Part shown: one piece after another, positions 13,744 through 22,659 of the stretch
Position numbering within the stretch: the stretch's first letter is position 1
How the letters are laid out: every line of letters starts with the position of its first letter
Virus record (IMG/VR): IMGVR_UViG_3300029915_000034
Coordinates: 1-56,081 of that record
DNA length: 56,081 nucleotides
Source of the DNA: a virus
Direction: 5' to 3' (one strand)
Translations under genes and position numbers: made by a program
Notes under the pieces: model-generated
What the model was told of the DNA's origin: nothing
Databases searched by the model: none
Seen by the model: only the letters and a program-made list of their open reading frames with translations

Positions 13744-15207
13744 ATGAAAGCATCTTTAATAAACAATACTACAGTCCAGTTAGAGTTTGATAATCAGGCT
13801 CAAAGAGATTCCTTAGCCAATATGCTTTCATATAAAATACCAGGTTGTGAATTTTCAGCAGCATACAAAATAAAACGCTGGAACGGTATGAAATGTTATC
13901 TTACAGCTACTAACCGAGTTAAAATTGGTTTGTTTAAGTCATTGTTTTCTATGCATTCTCTAGTATTTGACAAAAATTTCAAAACTTTAACCTTTGATGA
14001 TATTCCATTATATAAAACTAATCCTAATTTTGAACGTAGACAGTATCAATTAGATGCTATAAACAGTATTCTACAAAATAAATATGGTATATGTGCTGCT
14101 ATAATGGGAAGTGGAAAAAGTCTAATATCAGCTGCTGTGTTAAGTTATCATCTTTCTTTGAATCCTAAAAATAAAGCCTTATTTATCGTATATGATAAGA
14201 ATATATTACAACAATCAATTAAGAATTTTACTTCTTATGGATTTAAAGTAAGTCAATTTGGAGATAACATAAAAGATATCACAGGAGATATTATAGTAGG
14301 AACTATTCAATCACTTAATAATATCCAAAAACCAAAACAAGTTCTAAAAAATATTACCTTCTTATTTTCAGATGAAAGCCATCATAGTGGCAGTAAAACC
14401 TCTAGAAAGGTAATGTCAAAATTACCTAATTGTAAATATTTTATAGGACTAACAGCTACCCCATTCACTGAAAAAACACTAGAGTATGCTGAACTTACAG
14501 CGTCCATAGGTCCTGTTATATATACTTATTGTTATCAAGATGCGGTAAAAGATGGTAAGATAGTTCCTGTAAAAGCATTTTTTTTAGATTTACCAGTGGA
14601 TTACGATTTAAAAGAGCAGATATTTTTAAGAAAAAACTATAAATATATATGGGATACTGCTATACAAAATAACATAAAAAGAAATACAACAATAGCTACT
14701 GTACTTAATACTTGTTCTGAATTACTTGAGACTCCTAATTTAGTTTTAGTAGATAGGACAGAGCACGGAACTAACCTTTATAATGCCATTAAAAAAATGC
14801 CTAATTTGAACCCAGCGACCATGTTTGGAGACGATAATATAATAATTAGGCAATTTAAAAAAAGAGCTTTAATGGTCGATAATAGTAATACACTCATTAG
14901 TACGGTCGTCAGTGAAGGTATAGATTTCGCTGTTTCGCCAGTGGTAGCCTTTAATGCTAGTGGTAGAAAAAGTTTTATAAGATTAATACAATTTCTTGGT
15001 AGAATCACAAGAAAAAATGAAAAGTTTAAAAAATTTAGAATTTATCTTGATATTTTAGACAAAGAAAATCCATTTTTATTAATTCATTCAAATGAAAGAA
15101 TAGAAATTTGTAAACAATTTGGAATAGATGTCCAAGTTTGTTCAAGTATTCAAGAACTTATAGTGGACATTATTAAATACTATAAAGAAACGACTAAAGA
15201 AGAGTAA
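13744..15207 (+). CDS. UvsW-like superfamily 2 DNA helicase
   Basis: SF2 helicase motifs in order: Q/R-Y-Q-x-D-A (about 100-105), Walker A M-G-S-G-K-S (121-126), D-E-S-H-H (210-214), G-L-T-A-T-P (235-240) and motif VI Q-F-L-G-R-I-T-R (416-423). Length (487 aa) and an N-terminal ~90-residue domain match T4 UvsW, which unwinds branched DNA during recombination-dependent replication. The ribosome binding site before ATG 13744 is weak. A homing-type endonuclease gene follows immediately. Confidence 0.88.
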   Translation: MKASLINNTTVQLEFDNQAQRDSLANMLSYKIPGCEFSAAYKIKRWNGMKCYLTATNRVKIGLFKSLFSMHSLVFDKNFKTLTFDDIPLYKTNPNFERRQYQLDAINSILQNKYGICAAIMGSGKSLISAAVLSYHLSLNPKNKALFIVYDKNILQQSIKNFTSYGFKVSQFGDNIKDITGDIIVGTIQSLNNIQKPKQVLKNITFLFSDESHHSGSKTSRKVMSKLPNCKYFIGLTATPFTEKTLEYAELTASIGPVIYTYCYQDAVKDGKIVPVKAFFLDLPVDYDLKEQIFLRKNYKYIWDTAIQNNIKRNTTIATVLNTCSELLETPNLVLVDRTEHGTNLYNAIKKMPNLNPATMFGDDNIIIRQFKKRALMVDNSNTLISTVVSEGIDFAVSPVVAFNASGRKSFIRLIQFLGRITRKNEKFKKFRIYLDILDKENPFLLIHSNERIEICKQFGIDVQVCSSIQELIVDIIKYYKETTKEE

Positions 15208-15898
15208 ATGTGTAAGAAATGTGATATAACTGAACTACAAGATTATGCTAAAAATAAAGGCGGTAAATTATTATCTACTAACTATATAAATAGTAAGACT
15301 AAAATGTTATGGGAATGTGAGGAAGGGCATCAATGGGAAGTTAGTTGGAATAGTATTAAACAGGATACTTGGTGTCCTTCCTGTAGTAGAGAGAAATCAA
15401 AATCAGATATTACTGAACTACAAGAGTATGCTAAGAATAAAGAAGGAAAGTTAATCTCTGATAATTATATAAATTCTATAACGAAAATGCTATGGAAATG
15501 TAAAGAGGGACATCAATGGGAAGCTAAATGGACAGATATTAAAAATAATAATAGCTGGTGTCCTGAATGTGCTTCATTTAAAACAGAACTTAGATGTAAG
15601 GAATTATTAGAAGCTAAGTTTGGTTTTTGCTCTGACTAAATCAAGATTTATATATAATAATAAAAGATATGAATTTGATGGTTATAATAAAGAACATAAA
15701 ATAGCATTTGAATATCAGGGATATCAACATTATGTCTATCCTAATCATTGGCATAAAACTTTAGAAAGCTATGAAAAAGCCAAACAACGTGATATAGATA
15801 AAGTGATATATGCTAAGGAGAATAGTATAAAACTAATCATAATACCCTACACAGAAGAAAAGAATTTAGAACAATATATAGGAGGAATACAAGTATAA
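15208..15898 (+). pseudogene. Zinc-ribbon/Vsr-like homing-type endonuclease, frameshifted
   Basis: Two zinc-ribbon repeats (W-E-C ... G-H-Q-W ... W-C-P-x-C) are read from 15208 and stop at 15639. The nuclease domain, with Y-E-F-D-G-Y-N, I-A-F-E-Y-Q-G-Y-Q-H-Y and L-I-I-I-P-Y, is read in another frame (about 15620-15898). Removing one T from the run at 15624-15628 joins them into one protein that matches the intact copies at 21769, 48856 and 53219. So it is a one-base lesion, a slippage site or an assembly error. It sits between two helicase genes, a typical homing position. Confidence 0.75.
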
Positions 15899-17286
15899 TG
15901 GACCCTACAATTTCAATACCTTTCAACGCAGTCTACCAATCTGGATTACTTTACTTGCTAATTAAAGATTTTGATTTTCTCAAAGCGGTACTGGATGATC
16001 TGCAACCTGCATTGCTTGATGCTGGAGAATCGCATATTAAACTGTTAAAGATAATTAAAAATTCTTATAAACAAACTAAAAGAATTCTAACAGTGGAGTT
16101 AATTAGAAATAATATTATTATTATGAGAAAAGCTAATATATTGTCAGATGGTGATGTATTTGGAATTACTTCTATTCTCGATTCTGCCAAGACATTAACT
16201 GAATCAGATTATATATACATAAAAGAAAAATGCTATGATTTTTTAAAAAAACAAACAATGGCTATTGCTTTCTCGAAGAGTATTGACGCGTTTGAGCAAT
16301 GTGATTATGATAAAGTTTATGATATTATGGGAGAGGCTTATAAAAAGAATTTTGGAAGTGAGTTTAGTATAGGAATAGATTACCTAAAAGATAGTGTTTG
16401 TGATAGATATTTAGAAGCTCCTAGAAAAGGTTTATGGCAAACAGGCTTCCCAACAATAGATCAATATATGGGTGGTGGACTTGCAGAAAAAGAAGCCCTA
16501 GCTATAATCAGTTCAACAGGTCGTGGAAAAAGTTCAATGTTAGCCAATCTTGCTGTCACTGCTGCCAAACAAAACAAGAAAACATTGTTTGTGACATTAG
16601 AGATGTCAGAATTGATTATGGCTCAAAGATTTGATAGCATAATTTCTGGATTTTGTGCTAAAGATTTGTCATCTATCCCAGAAGCTAAGATAGCTCTTCA
16701 AAGAAAATTAGATACTACATTTAATGGTAATATAAGTAAATTACTAACAGTGAAGGGTTTTGATAGAGGAACTTTATCATTAGGAGCCTTTGACAATTAT
16801 TTAGAGAGATTTTCAAATGACTTTGGAGCCCCTTCTTGTATAATAGCTGATTGGGTAGGTTGCTTTAAAATGGCAACCACATTTGATAAAAGATATGAAG
16901 CCATTGCTGAAATATCAGATGGTTTAATAAATTTAAGTAGAAAATATAACTGTACTATGCTCACAGCTTTTCAATCTAATAGATCAGCAGTGGGACAAAG
17001 TAATTTTAACTATGATAGTGTCTCTGAAAGTTTTTCAGCGTTGTTCGGACTTGACGCAATTTGGGCATTGGGGTCTTCGGAAAAGGAATTAGATGCTGGT
17101 AAAAGAACTATAACCATTAGAAAGAATAGATTTGGTCCTGATTCAGTATCTGTTAACCTAATGGGCAATAAGCCTACTGAACCTCTTACCTTTAAGTTTA
17201 TAGAAGCACCCAAGGAAGATGAGGAAGAAGAGTTGCTAAGACAGGAAGAAGAGAACAAAAAACCAGCATATCACAAAAAATACTAA
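15898..17286 (+). CDS. DnaB-like replicative helicase
   Basis: RecA-fold helicase domain with Walker A S-T-G-R-G-K-S (206-212), catalytic Glu in L-E-M-S (E235), Walker B-like I-I-A-D-W near 315 and Q-S-N-R (DnaB has Q-x-x-R). 462 residues is normal for DnaB or T4 gp41. It should form a hexamer that drives the phage replication fork; no primase was seen in the window. The C-terminus is very acidic. ATG shares one base with the upstream stop. Confidence 0.88.
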   Translation: MDPTISIPFNAVYQSGLLYLLIKDFDFLKAVLDDLQPALLDAGESHIKLLKIIKNSYKQTKRILTVELIRNNIIIMRKANILSDGDVFGITSILDSAKTLTESDYIYIKEKCYDFLKKQTMAIAFSKSIDAFEQCDYDKVYDIMGEAYKKNFGSEFSIGIDYLKDSVCDRYLEAPRKGLWQTGFPTIDQYMGGGLAEKEALAIISSTGRGKSSMLANLAVTAAKQNKKTLFVTLEMSELIMAQRFDSIISGFCAKDLSSIPEAKIALQRKLDTTFNGNISKLLTVKGFDRGTLSLGAFDNYLERFSNDFGAPSCIIADWVGCFKMATTFDKRYEAIAEISDGLINLSRKYNCTMLTAFQSNRSAVGQSNFNYDSVSESFSALFGLDAIWALGSSEKELDAGKRTITIRKNRFGPDSVSVNLMGNKPTEPLTFKFIEAPKEDEEEELLRQEEENKKPAYHKKY

Positions 17287-17291
17287 CCACT

Positions 17292-17320
17292 AAACCCTAT
17301 TTGTTAGGGTTTATTACTTT
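17292..17320 (+). terminator. Weak terminator-like hairpin
   Basis: AAACCCTA (17292-17299) pairs with TAGGGTTT (17305-17312) and is followed by ATTACTTTAT. The stem is short and the T-run imperfect, so it may be a partial terminator or an mRNA processing hairpin after the helicase gene. Confidence 0.5.
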
Positions 17321-17334
17321 ATAGGAGAAAATAA

Positions 17335-17559
17335 ATGAAAGATAAAGATGTAATTTATGAGCAAGCAAAAAAGATTGCTAAACTTGAAGCTGATTTTCAT
17401 GCTATAACTATTGCCTATAATAAAGAGCAGCAGATGACTAAAGCTCTTGTAAAACGACTTGAAGTATATCATCCAGGTGCCTCTGAACTTAAAAGAGAAT
17501 ACAATAGAGGTAGGCAAGATGGGTGGAATGCTGCCAAAGAAACTAAGAAGAGTAAGTAA
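17335..17559 (+). CDS. Small coiled-coil-like protein, 74 aa
   Basis: AGGAG eight bases before ATG 17335. Highly charged, with a helical heptad-like stretch (residues ~8-45) and a basic C-terminus containing R-G-R-Q-D-G-W. No family assigned. It lies between the replicative helicase and the fourth array, so a small replication accessory protein is possible. Confidence 0.65.
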   Translation: MKDKDVIYEQAKKIAKLEADFHAITIAYNKEQQMTKALVKRLEVYHPGASELKREYNRGRQDGWNAAKETKKSK

Positions 17560-17560
17560 A

Positions 17561-17890
17561 ATGAAAGCCTATTGTATTTTATTTATTCCTACATGTGAGT
17601 ATATTTATGGAAAAACAAATAATAAACTAAATAAAGTTAAAATACTATCCAAAATAGATGTAGCTAATTATACTTTCTTTAATTTTTATTTAGAATCTTG
17701 TGCCCCAATATCTGCTGTCAAATTATTTTTTTCCGACAAAAATTGGTTAGAGGAACATTTACCTACAAGTGGTTTATATGATGATATAGCCTTGGATTTA
17801 TTTCCTGCAACATGTTTAACTCAGATAACAGAAGATGAGAAACCAATACTTAACGAATTTGAAATAGTTGAGGTAGATGTAGATGTATAA
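17561..17890 (+). CDS. Array-family protein, 109 aa, first of fourth array
   Basis: ATG 17561 begins the motif-bearing sequence (Y-C-I-L-F-I-P-T-C-E-Y-I). A longer frame upstream overlaps the coiled-coil gene and is rejected. The segment D-I-A-L-D-L-F-P and the tail N-E-F-E-I-V-E-V are shared with 18260. Ends with the ATGTATAA overlap. Function unknown. Confidence 0.78.
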   Translation: MKAYCILFIPTCEYIYGKTNNKLNKVKILSKIDVANYTFFNFYLESCAPISAVKLFFSDKNWLEEHLPTSGLYDDIALDLFPATCLTQITEDEKPILNEFEIVEVDVDV

Positions 17891-18236
17891 AATTCTTCAT
17901 ATACCAACTGGAAACTTTGTTATATATTTTTCTAGCCTCTATAGAGATTTAACTATCTCTGAAATAATTGAAAGAATTGGAGTATCTTCCGGATTCTGTT
18001 TTTTTATTTCTGAAAGCTATTTAGGAGGAAGAGAGCAAGAATTTTCTCATGAAATAGAAACAGATTTTACTACAGCTGTTAAAATAATTAACTCTTCTAA
18101 ATTTTTAAGAGAAATAGCAGCAGATATAAATGATATTATAGATAGTGGAGATACTTTAGATACATTAATAAATACACATGGAAAAAATAAAATTATACCA
18201 GATGTTTCAGAATTTGAAATAATTGAAGTAGATTAA
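17883..18236 (+). CDS. Array-family protein, 117 aa
   Basis: M-Y-K-I-L-H-I-P-T-G-N-F-V start, acidic Ile-rich middle, and S-E-F-E-I-I-E-V-D end. Start lies in the 8-nt overlap with 17561. Function unknown. Confidence 0.8.
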   Translation: MYKILHIPTGNFVIYFSSLYRDLTISEIIERIGVSSGFCFFISESYLGGREQEFSHEIETDFTTAVKIINSSKFLREIAADINDIIDSGDTLDTLINTHGKNKIIPDVSEFEIIEVD

Positions 18237-18259
18237 AAAAATACCTTGGAGAAATGCTA

Positions 18260-18592
18260 ATGAAACTATATAGTATATTACACATACCTACTGGAGATTA
18301 TATATATTTCTGTTATATAGGTCATCTTTCTGTAACTCCTGGAATGGCTATTACAAAAGAGATTATGGATGACCTTCCATGTTTTAATTTTTATTTGTCT
18401 AGTGCCTATGAAACAACAAGTTCTGGATTTATTCAAATAATAAGTGATAATAAAAAATGGCTACAAGATATTACAAAATCTACAAAACTATGTGACCATA
18501 TAGCTTTGGATTTATTTCCTGAAAAATGTTTAGATGATATAGCAGAAGACACAAAACCAACACCTAAAGAATTTGAAGTAGTTGAGATATAG
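18260..18592 (+). CDS. Array-family protein, 110 aa
   Basis: ATG 18260 is preferred to the in-frame ATG 18254 because the GGAG at 18248-18251 is then nine rather than three bases away. Y-S-I-L-H-I-P-T-G-D-Y-I start; the I-A-L-D-L-F-P segment and K-E-F-E-V-V-E-I tail make it a close paralogue of 17561. Function unknown. Confidence 0.8.
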   Translation: MKLYSILHIPTGDYIYFCYIGHLSVTPGMAITKEIMDDLPCFNFYLSSAYETTSSGFIQIISDNKKWLQDITKSTKLCDHIALDLFPEKCLDDIAEDTKPTPKEFEVVEI

Positions 18593-18595
18593 CTT

Positions 18596-18967
18596 ATGAC
18601 ACAGACTAAACACAACTATAAAATTCTTCATATCCCAACTGGTAATTTTATATTAGTTGTTCTAGGGGTATCAAGTAGAAGAAAAATGTCAGATAGACTC
18701 TTAACTGAGTGGTTAAAAACAACACAAGCAACTACTAGCATGAGTGGTGTGTTGCTTTATGGCTTTTATCTTGGAACAGAATATTTACCATTCGATAATG
18801 ACTCTCCTACTCTAGAACTAGTATCACACAAAAAAGAAATACTGGAAAAAATATTAAATACTAAATCTTTTAGGGAGTGTATTATAATGGATATCTATAA
18901 CGTCTCTATGCCTGAGTCAACTACTCAAGCATTCAATGCTATAGAATTTGAAATAGTGGAGGCTTAG
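18596..18967 (+). CDS. Array-family protein, 123 aa
   Basis: Five extra residues precede Y-K-I-L-H-I-P-T-G-N-F-I; ends I-E-F-E-I-V-E-A with TAG. Its first residues resemble 17883 (both I-P-T-G-N-F), while the middle is unrelated. The GGAG near the C-terminus serves the next gene. Function unknown. Confidence 0.8.
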   Translation: MTQTKHNYKILHIPTGNFILVVLGVSSRRKMSDRLLTEWLKTTQATTSMSGVLLYGFYLGTEYLPFDNDSPTLELVSHKKEILEKILNTKSFRECIIMDIYNVSMPESTTQAFNAIEFEIVEA

Positions 18968-18970
18968 ATT

Positions 18971-19246
18971 ATGAAACAAATACTATATATACCAAGTGGA
19001 AGCTATTTTCTATGGTATAATGTTATTCCAGGTAGTTGTGTAATTCCAACATTATCAGCAGAAGAAGTCTTGAATAATGATTCAGAATTTTTTAAAGCTA
19101 AAAATGTTACTGATGTAGAAACTTTATTAAACAGTATTGTAGAAAACCCACATCAATATAATCTTACACTATATAAAAGAGCAGGAATTGACTTTAAGGA
19201 AACATTAGATATTTCTGAATTTGAAATAATAGAGGATGGAAAATAA
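18971..19246 (+). CDS. Array-family protein, 91 aa (MKQIL subgroup)
   Basis: M-K-Q-I-L-Y-I-P-S-G-S-Y-F-L-W start, shared almost exactly with 19248; L-S-A-E-E in both middles. Ends S-E-F-E-I-I-E-D-G-K. The two are tandem duplicates that have diverged. Function unknown. Confidence 0.8.
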   Translation: MKQILYIPSGSYFLWYNVIPGSCVIPTLSAEEVLNNDSEFFKAKNVTDVETLLNSIVENPHQYNLTLYKRAGIDFKETLDISEFEIIEDGK

Positions 19247-19247
19247 T

Positions 19248-19532
19248 ATGAAACAAATATTATATATACCAAGTGGAAAATATTTTCTATGGTTTGATAC
19301 AACAAAGAACTATGATTATCCAATTTTATCAGCTGAGGAATGTTTAATTAAAGAAGCAGATTGGTGTAGAGCAAATGGTATCATTGATATACAAGTAATG
19401 TTAGATAAAATTGTAGAGACTCCTAATTACTTTAATCCTAAGTTATATACAGTAGCTGATATAGATATAGATACAGAAAAAAGTGGAGAACTTTTATACT
19501 CTGAATTTGAAATAGTGGAGGATGGAAAATAA
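19248..19532 (+). CDS. Array-family protein, 94 aa (MKQIL subgroup)
   Basis: The start is taken at ATG 19248, where the family motif M-K-Q-I-L-Y-I-P-S-G begins; ATG 19236 lies inside the upstream ribosome binding region. Paralogue of 18971, ending S-E-F-E-I-V-E-D-G-K with the same GAGGATGGAAAATAAT junction as its upstream copy. Function unknown. Confidence 0.8.
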   Translation: MKQILYIPSGKYFLWFDTTKNYDYPILSAEECLIKEADWCRANGIIDIQVMLDKIVETPNYFNPKLYTVADIDIDTEKSGELLYSEFEIVEDGK

Positions 19533-19533
19533 T

Positions 19534-19845
19534 ATGAAATACGAAATAATGTCAATCTCTTATACAGAATTAGAAAATAATTGTCCTGCTATTTGTATCT
19601 GTTCTGATTTTATTATTCCTATTACTACTAAAGGATTAGTAAAAAGTTTTATAGGCTTTTGTGATAAAGATTTACGTTTTAATTTAAATGGATTGTCTAA
19701 TAGTATTTTAAAATTTAAATCAGTAACTGAAGATGAAGAGATTTTAGAAATATATTATAAAAATATATTCATAGGATATGTTGCTATATTAGATATATAT
19801 AACATATTTATACAGTGTTATAATCAACTTTTGAATGTAGACTAA
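19534..19845 (+). CDS. Divergent array-located protein, 103 aa
   Basis: Start at ATG 19534 by analogy with the preceding junction. It lacks both family motifs apart from a weak M-K-Y-E-I-M-S-I start, but lies inside the fourth array and uses the same junction DNA. It may be an unrelated passenger or a far-diverged member. Function unknown. Confidence 0.65.
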   Translation: MKYEIMSISYTELENNCPAICICSDFIIPITTKGLVKSFIGFCDKDLRFNLNGLSNSILKFKSVTEDEEILEIYYKNIFIGYVAILDIYNIFIQCYNQLLNVD

Positions 19846-19847
19846 AT

Positions 19848-20057
19848 ATGTATAGATTTTTACTTATAACAGAAGGAAGATTTATATATAATCAAAAACC
19901 TCGTTATTTAGAAGCAACTACAGAAGAGCTATTATGGAACTTACTTTTTTCCTTTGAGACATATACCATAAATCTTAGAGATTCAGAAGGAAACAACATA
20001 GACATACTACAAAATTTAGAGCTAATAGAAGCAGTAGAGGTTACTGATAATGTATAA
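19848..20057 (+). CDS. Array-family protein, 69 aa
   Basis: M-Y-R-F-L-L-I-T-E-G-R-F-I-Y start, short middle, and ending L-E-L-I-E-A-V-E-V-T-D-N-V. The D-N-V stop region gives the ATGTATAA overlap with the next gene. Function unknown. Confidence 0.75.
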   Translation: MYRFLLITEGRFIYNQKPRYLEATTEELLWNLLFSFETYTINLRDSEGNNIDILQNLELIEAVEVTDNV

Positions 20058-20238
20058 AATATTATATATACCAGAAGCAGAATATATTCTAGGTATTTCT
20101 TCAAAGGAGAAAGACAGCTTAAAAATATATTTTTATAATGATATAAGCTTTATTATGCCTGGAGAAAAATGTAGTTTTATAAATTTAACACAAAATAGAA
20201 ATTTATTTGAGATAGTAGAGGTTCCTGATAATGTATAA
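20050..20238 (+). CDS. Array-family protein, 62 aa (shortest intact member)
   Basis: M-Y-K-I-L-Y-I-P-E-A-E-Y-I start and N-L-F-E-I-V-E-V-P-D-N-V end. The ending D-N-V and the overlap word are the same as in the gene upstream, so this junction has been copied as a unit. Function unknown. Confidence 0.78.
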   Translation: MYKILYIPEAEYILGISSKEKDSLKIYFYNDISFIMPGEKCSFINLTQNRNLFEIVEVPDNV

Positions 20239-20488
20239 AATATTATTTATTGAAAGTGGTGATTATTTATATTATAGAATAGAAAATAATGATATTGAGT
20301 ATACCTTAGTATATTCCATATATGAAATTGATAAATGTAAGAATAGGGCTTACTTTCAGCCAATTACTGATACAAAACGTAATTTAATGAAGATTTTAGA
20401 ATTTCCACATACCGTTCATGCTTCTGATAATTCTATCATTAGAATAGATAAAAATAAAACTTTATTTGAAATAATCGAGGAGAACTAA
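20231..20488 (+). CDS. Array-family protein, 85 aa, last of fourth array
   Basis: M-Y-K-I-L-F-I-E-S-G-D-Y-L-Y start and T-L-F-E-I-I-E-E-N end. The GAGGAG in its last codons is the ribosome binding site of the DNA ligase gene, whose ATG follows the stop directly. Function unknown. Confidence 0.8.
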   Translation: MYKILFIESGDYLYYRIENNDIEYTLVYSIYEIDKCKNRAYFQPITDTKRNLMKILEFPHTVHASDNSIIRIDKNKTLFEIIEEN

Positions 20489-21412
20489 ATGAGCATAATT
20501 TCAAAACCAATGTTAGCATCTACACAAAATCCAGATGATTTATCTAACATAACATATCCAGTTTATTGTAGTAAAAAATTAGACGGGATTAGGGCTATTT
20601 TTTTGGATGGTAATATAAAATCACGGAAATTGAAAAAGATACCTAACAAATACATTAGCAATGAGTTAGATAAAATATTCAATAACTGTTCTAAAAATGG
20701 CCGAAAATTTTTGGGTGAATTTGACGGCGAAATTATAGCAAGTAAAACAATGAACTTTCAAGAAACTACACATAATGTAATGTCGTTTGATGGCGAGCCC
20801 GATTTTGTATTTTATGTATTCGATATTGTTGAGAATTCTCTTACAACTTCATATGAAAATCGCATGGAATTACTAAAACAAATAGAGTTTAATGACCCAA
20901 GAATAGTTAAACTAATACCTACCAAAATAAACAACGAGAAAGAGCTATTAGAATTTGAAGAGCAATGTCTAACAACTGGATTTGAAGGGGTAATTGGTCG
21001 CTCTGGAAATGGTCCTTATAAGTGTGGCAGAAGCACACCTAACCAAGGATACTTATGGAAAATGAAGCGTTTTAGTGATAGTGAAGCAGTAATTACATCT
21101 CTTGAAGAGTTAACAGAAAACACAGCAGTAAGTAATGTTAATGCCCTAGGATTGAAAGAGAAAACACATAGAAAAAATGATATGGTAGGAAAAAATACTT
21201 TAGGTACTATTATTGCTATTGATGTTTTTTCCGATAATGAAGTAAGAGTAGGAAGCGGTCTGAACGATGTTATGAGGAACGAAATTTGGAGTAATCAAGC
21301 AAACTATATTGGAAAAACTATTAAATATAAATACTTTAAAATTGGCATGAAAGAAGACGGAAAAGGTCGTCATCCAGTGTTCATAGGTTTTAGAGATACT
21401 GAAATAGATTAA
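20489..21412 (+). CDS. ATP-dependent DNA ligase
   Basis: Nucleotidyltransferase motif I K30-L-D-G-I-R (K-x-D-G-x-R, with the adenylated lysine), motif IIIa F-Y-V-F-D, motif IV F-E-G-V-I-G-R and motif V W-K-M-K-R-F, followed by an OB-fold-sized C-terminal domain. 307 residues fits the small T7-type phage ligases. Seals nicks during replication and recombination. Directly coupled to the fourth small-protein array, in line with the array-then-replication-gene pattern at 4706 and 13744. Confidence 0.9.
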   Translation: MSIISKPMLASTQNPDDLSNITYPVYCSKKLDGIRAIFLDGNIKSRKLKKIPNKYISNELDKIFNNCSKNGRKFLGEFDGEIIASKTMNFQETTHNVMSFDGEPDFVFYVFDIVENSLTTSYENRMELLKQIEFNDPRIVKLIPTKINNEKELLEFEEQCLTTGFEGVIGRSGNGPYKCGRSTPNQGYLWKMKRFSDSEAVITSLEELTENTAVSNVNALGLKEKTHRKNDMVGKNTLGTIIAIDVFSDNEVRVGSGLNDVMRNEIWSNQANYIGKTIKYKYFKIGMKEDGKGRHPVFIGFRDTEID

Positions 21413-21441
21413 TAATTATACTAATATAGAGGAATAATAAA

Positions 21442-21765
21442 ATGAATTTGAAATCACTTCTTGGAATTGGAAATACATCTTCTGCTAATAAAGCAGCATA
21501 TCCTACAAAAGCTAGCTATAATTATCAGTACAGTTTTGTAGGAGCCTCACCTGTATGTGATGGGGGTGAGCCTGTACCAGCAAACTGCTTACCTGTAGAA
21601 ATAAATAAGCCCTATATCCGAGATTTGCTTAGGTATATGTCTGACGACGATTGCTCAGAACTTTTAAGGGCTATTGTTGATTCCATAAGTAAAGAAGGTA
21701 ATGACTACAAAATTTCTAAAAGTATTGAAACTTCTATAATAGAATTTATAATTTCAAAAGGGTAG
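21442..21765 (+). CDS. Unknown protein, 107 aa
   Basis: AGAGGAA precedes ATG 21442. The first half is Ser/Ala/Tyr-rich and probably disordered, with C-D-G-G-E-P-V-P-A-N-C near residues 39-49; the second half is helical. No family recognised. Lies between ligase and a homing-type endonuclease upstream of the DNA polymerase. Confidence 0.65.
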   Translation: MNLKSLLGIGNTSSANKAAYPTKASYNYQYSFVGASPVCDGGEPVPANCLPVEINKPYIRDLLRYMSDDDCSELLRAIVDSISKEGNDYKISKSIETSIIEFIISKG

Positions 21766-21768
21766 TAA

Positions 21769-22659
21769 ATGTGTAAAAAAGTTATTATAGAAGAACTTCA
21801 AACTTATGCTATTAATAAGCATGGTAAATGTTTGGATACTACTTACATAAATAGTTATACTAAAATGTCATGGGAATGTGAGAAGGGTCATCAATGGAAA
21901 GCAAGATGGGGTAATATTAAAGGTTCCCAGCAATGGTGTCCTCATTGTAATAGAGAAGCATCTAAAGTAACTATAATTGAACTGCAAGAGTTTGCTAAAA
22001 ATAAAGAAGGAAAGTTAATCTCTGATAAATATACTAGTAATAAAACTAAAATGCTATGGGAATGTAAAGAAGGGCATCAATGGGAAGCTAGTTGGAATAG
22101 TGTATCTTCAGGAAATTGGTGTTGGTATTGTTTTGGGAAAATAAAGTATTCTATACAAGAACTTAAAAAATATGCTATTGATAGAAATGGTAAACTAATA
22201 TCTACTGAGTATATAAATAACAATACTAAAATGCTGTGGGAATGTAAGGAAGGGCATCAATGGGAAGCTATTTGGAAAGACATAAAAAGCAAAGGATGTT
22301 GGTGTCCTGAATGCGTCTCATTTAAAACTGAAAAAATATGTAAGGAGTTATTAGAACAAAAATTAGGTATTAAATTTATAAAGACTAATTTTATATATAC
22401 TAATAGTAGGTATCAATGGGATGGTTATAATAAAGAAAATAAGATAGCATTTGAATATCATGGTTATCAACATTACATATTTCCTAACTTCTTTCAAAAA
22501 ACCAAAGAGGCTCACGAAAAAGCTAAGCAAAGAGATATAGATAAAGTGATATATGCTAAGGAAAATAATATAAAACTAATTATAATACCCTATACTGAAG
22601 AAAAGAATTTAGAGAATTACATAATTAACCAAATTAAGCTACTTAATATAAGGACTTAA
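21769..22659 (+). CDS. Zinc-ribbon/Vsr-like homing-type endonuclease, three repeats
   Basis: Three tandem zinc-ribbon repeats of about 55-65 residues (W-E-C, G-H-Q-W, C-x2-C; the second has C-W-Y-C instead of C-P-x-C), then a Vsr/PD-(D/E)XK-type nuclease domain with W-D-G-Y-N, I-A-F-E-Y-H-G-Y-Q-H-Y, a K-Q-R-D-I-D-K helix and L-I-I-I-P-Y. The repeats probably bind DNA and the C-terminal domain cuts it. Intact relative of the frameshifted 15208 gene, inserted directly before the DNA polymerase. The site specificity is unknown. Confidence 0.78.
   Translation: MCKKVIIEELQTYAINKHGKCLDTTYINSYTKMSWECEKGHQWKARWGNIKGSQQWCPHCNREASKVTIIELQEFAKNKEGKLISDKYTSNKTKMLWECKEGHQWEASWNSVSSGNWCWYCFGKIKYSIQELKKYAIDRNGKLISTEYINNNTKMLWECKEGHQWEAIWKDIKSKGCWCPECVSFKTEKICKELLEQKLGIKFIKTNFIYTNSRYQWDGYNKENKIAFEYHGYQHYIFPNFFQKTKEAHEKAKQRDIDKVIYAKENNIKLIIIPYTEEKNLENYIINQIKLLNIRT

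Noticed and set aside
14778-15008. Minus-strand frames inside the helicase and other plus-strand genes
   Set aside because: Shadows of well-supported genes, without ribosome binding sites or plausible protein composition.
21181-21250. CCGATAA inside the ligase gene as a sigma-28 promoter
   Set aside because: No TAAA box at the right distance and it lies within coding sequence.
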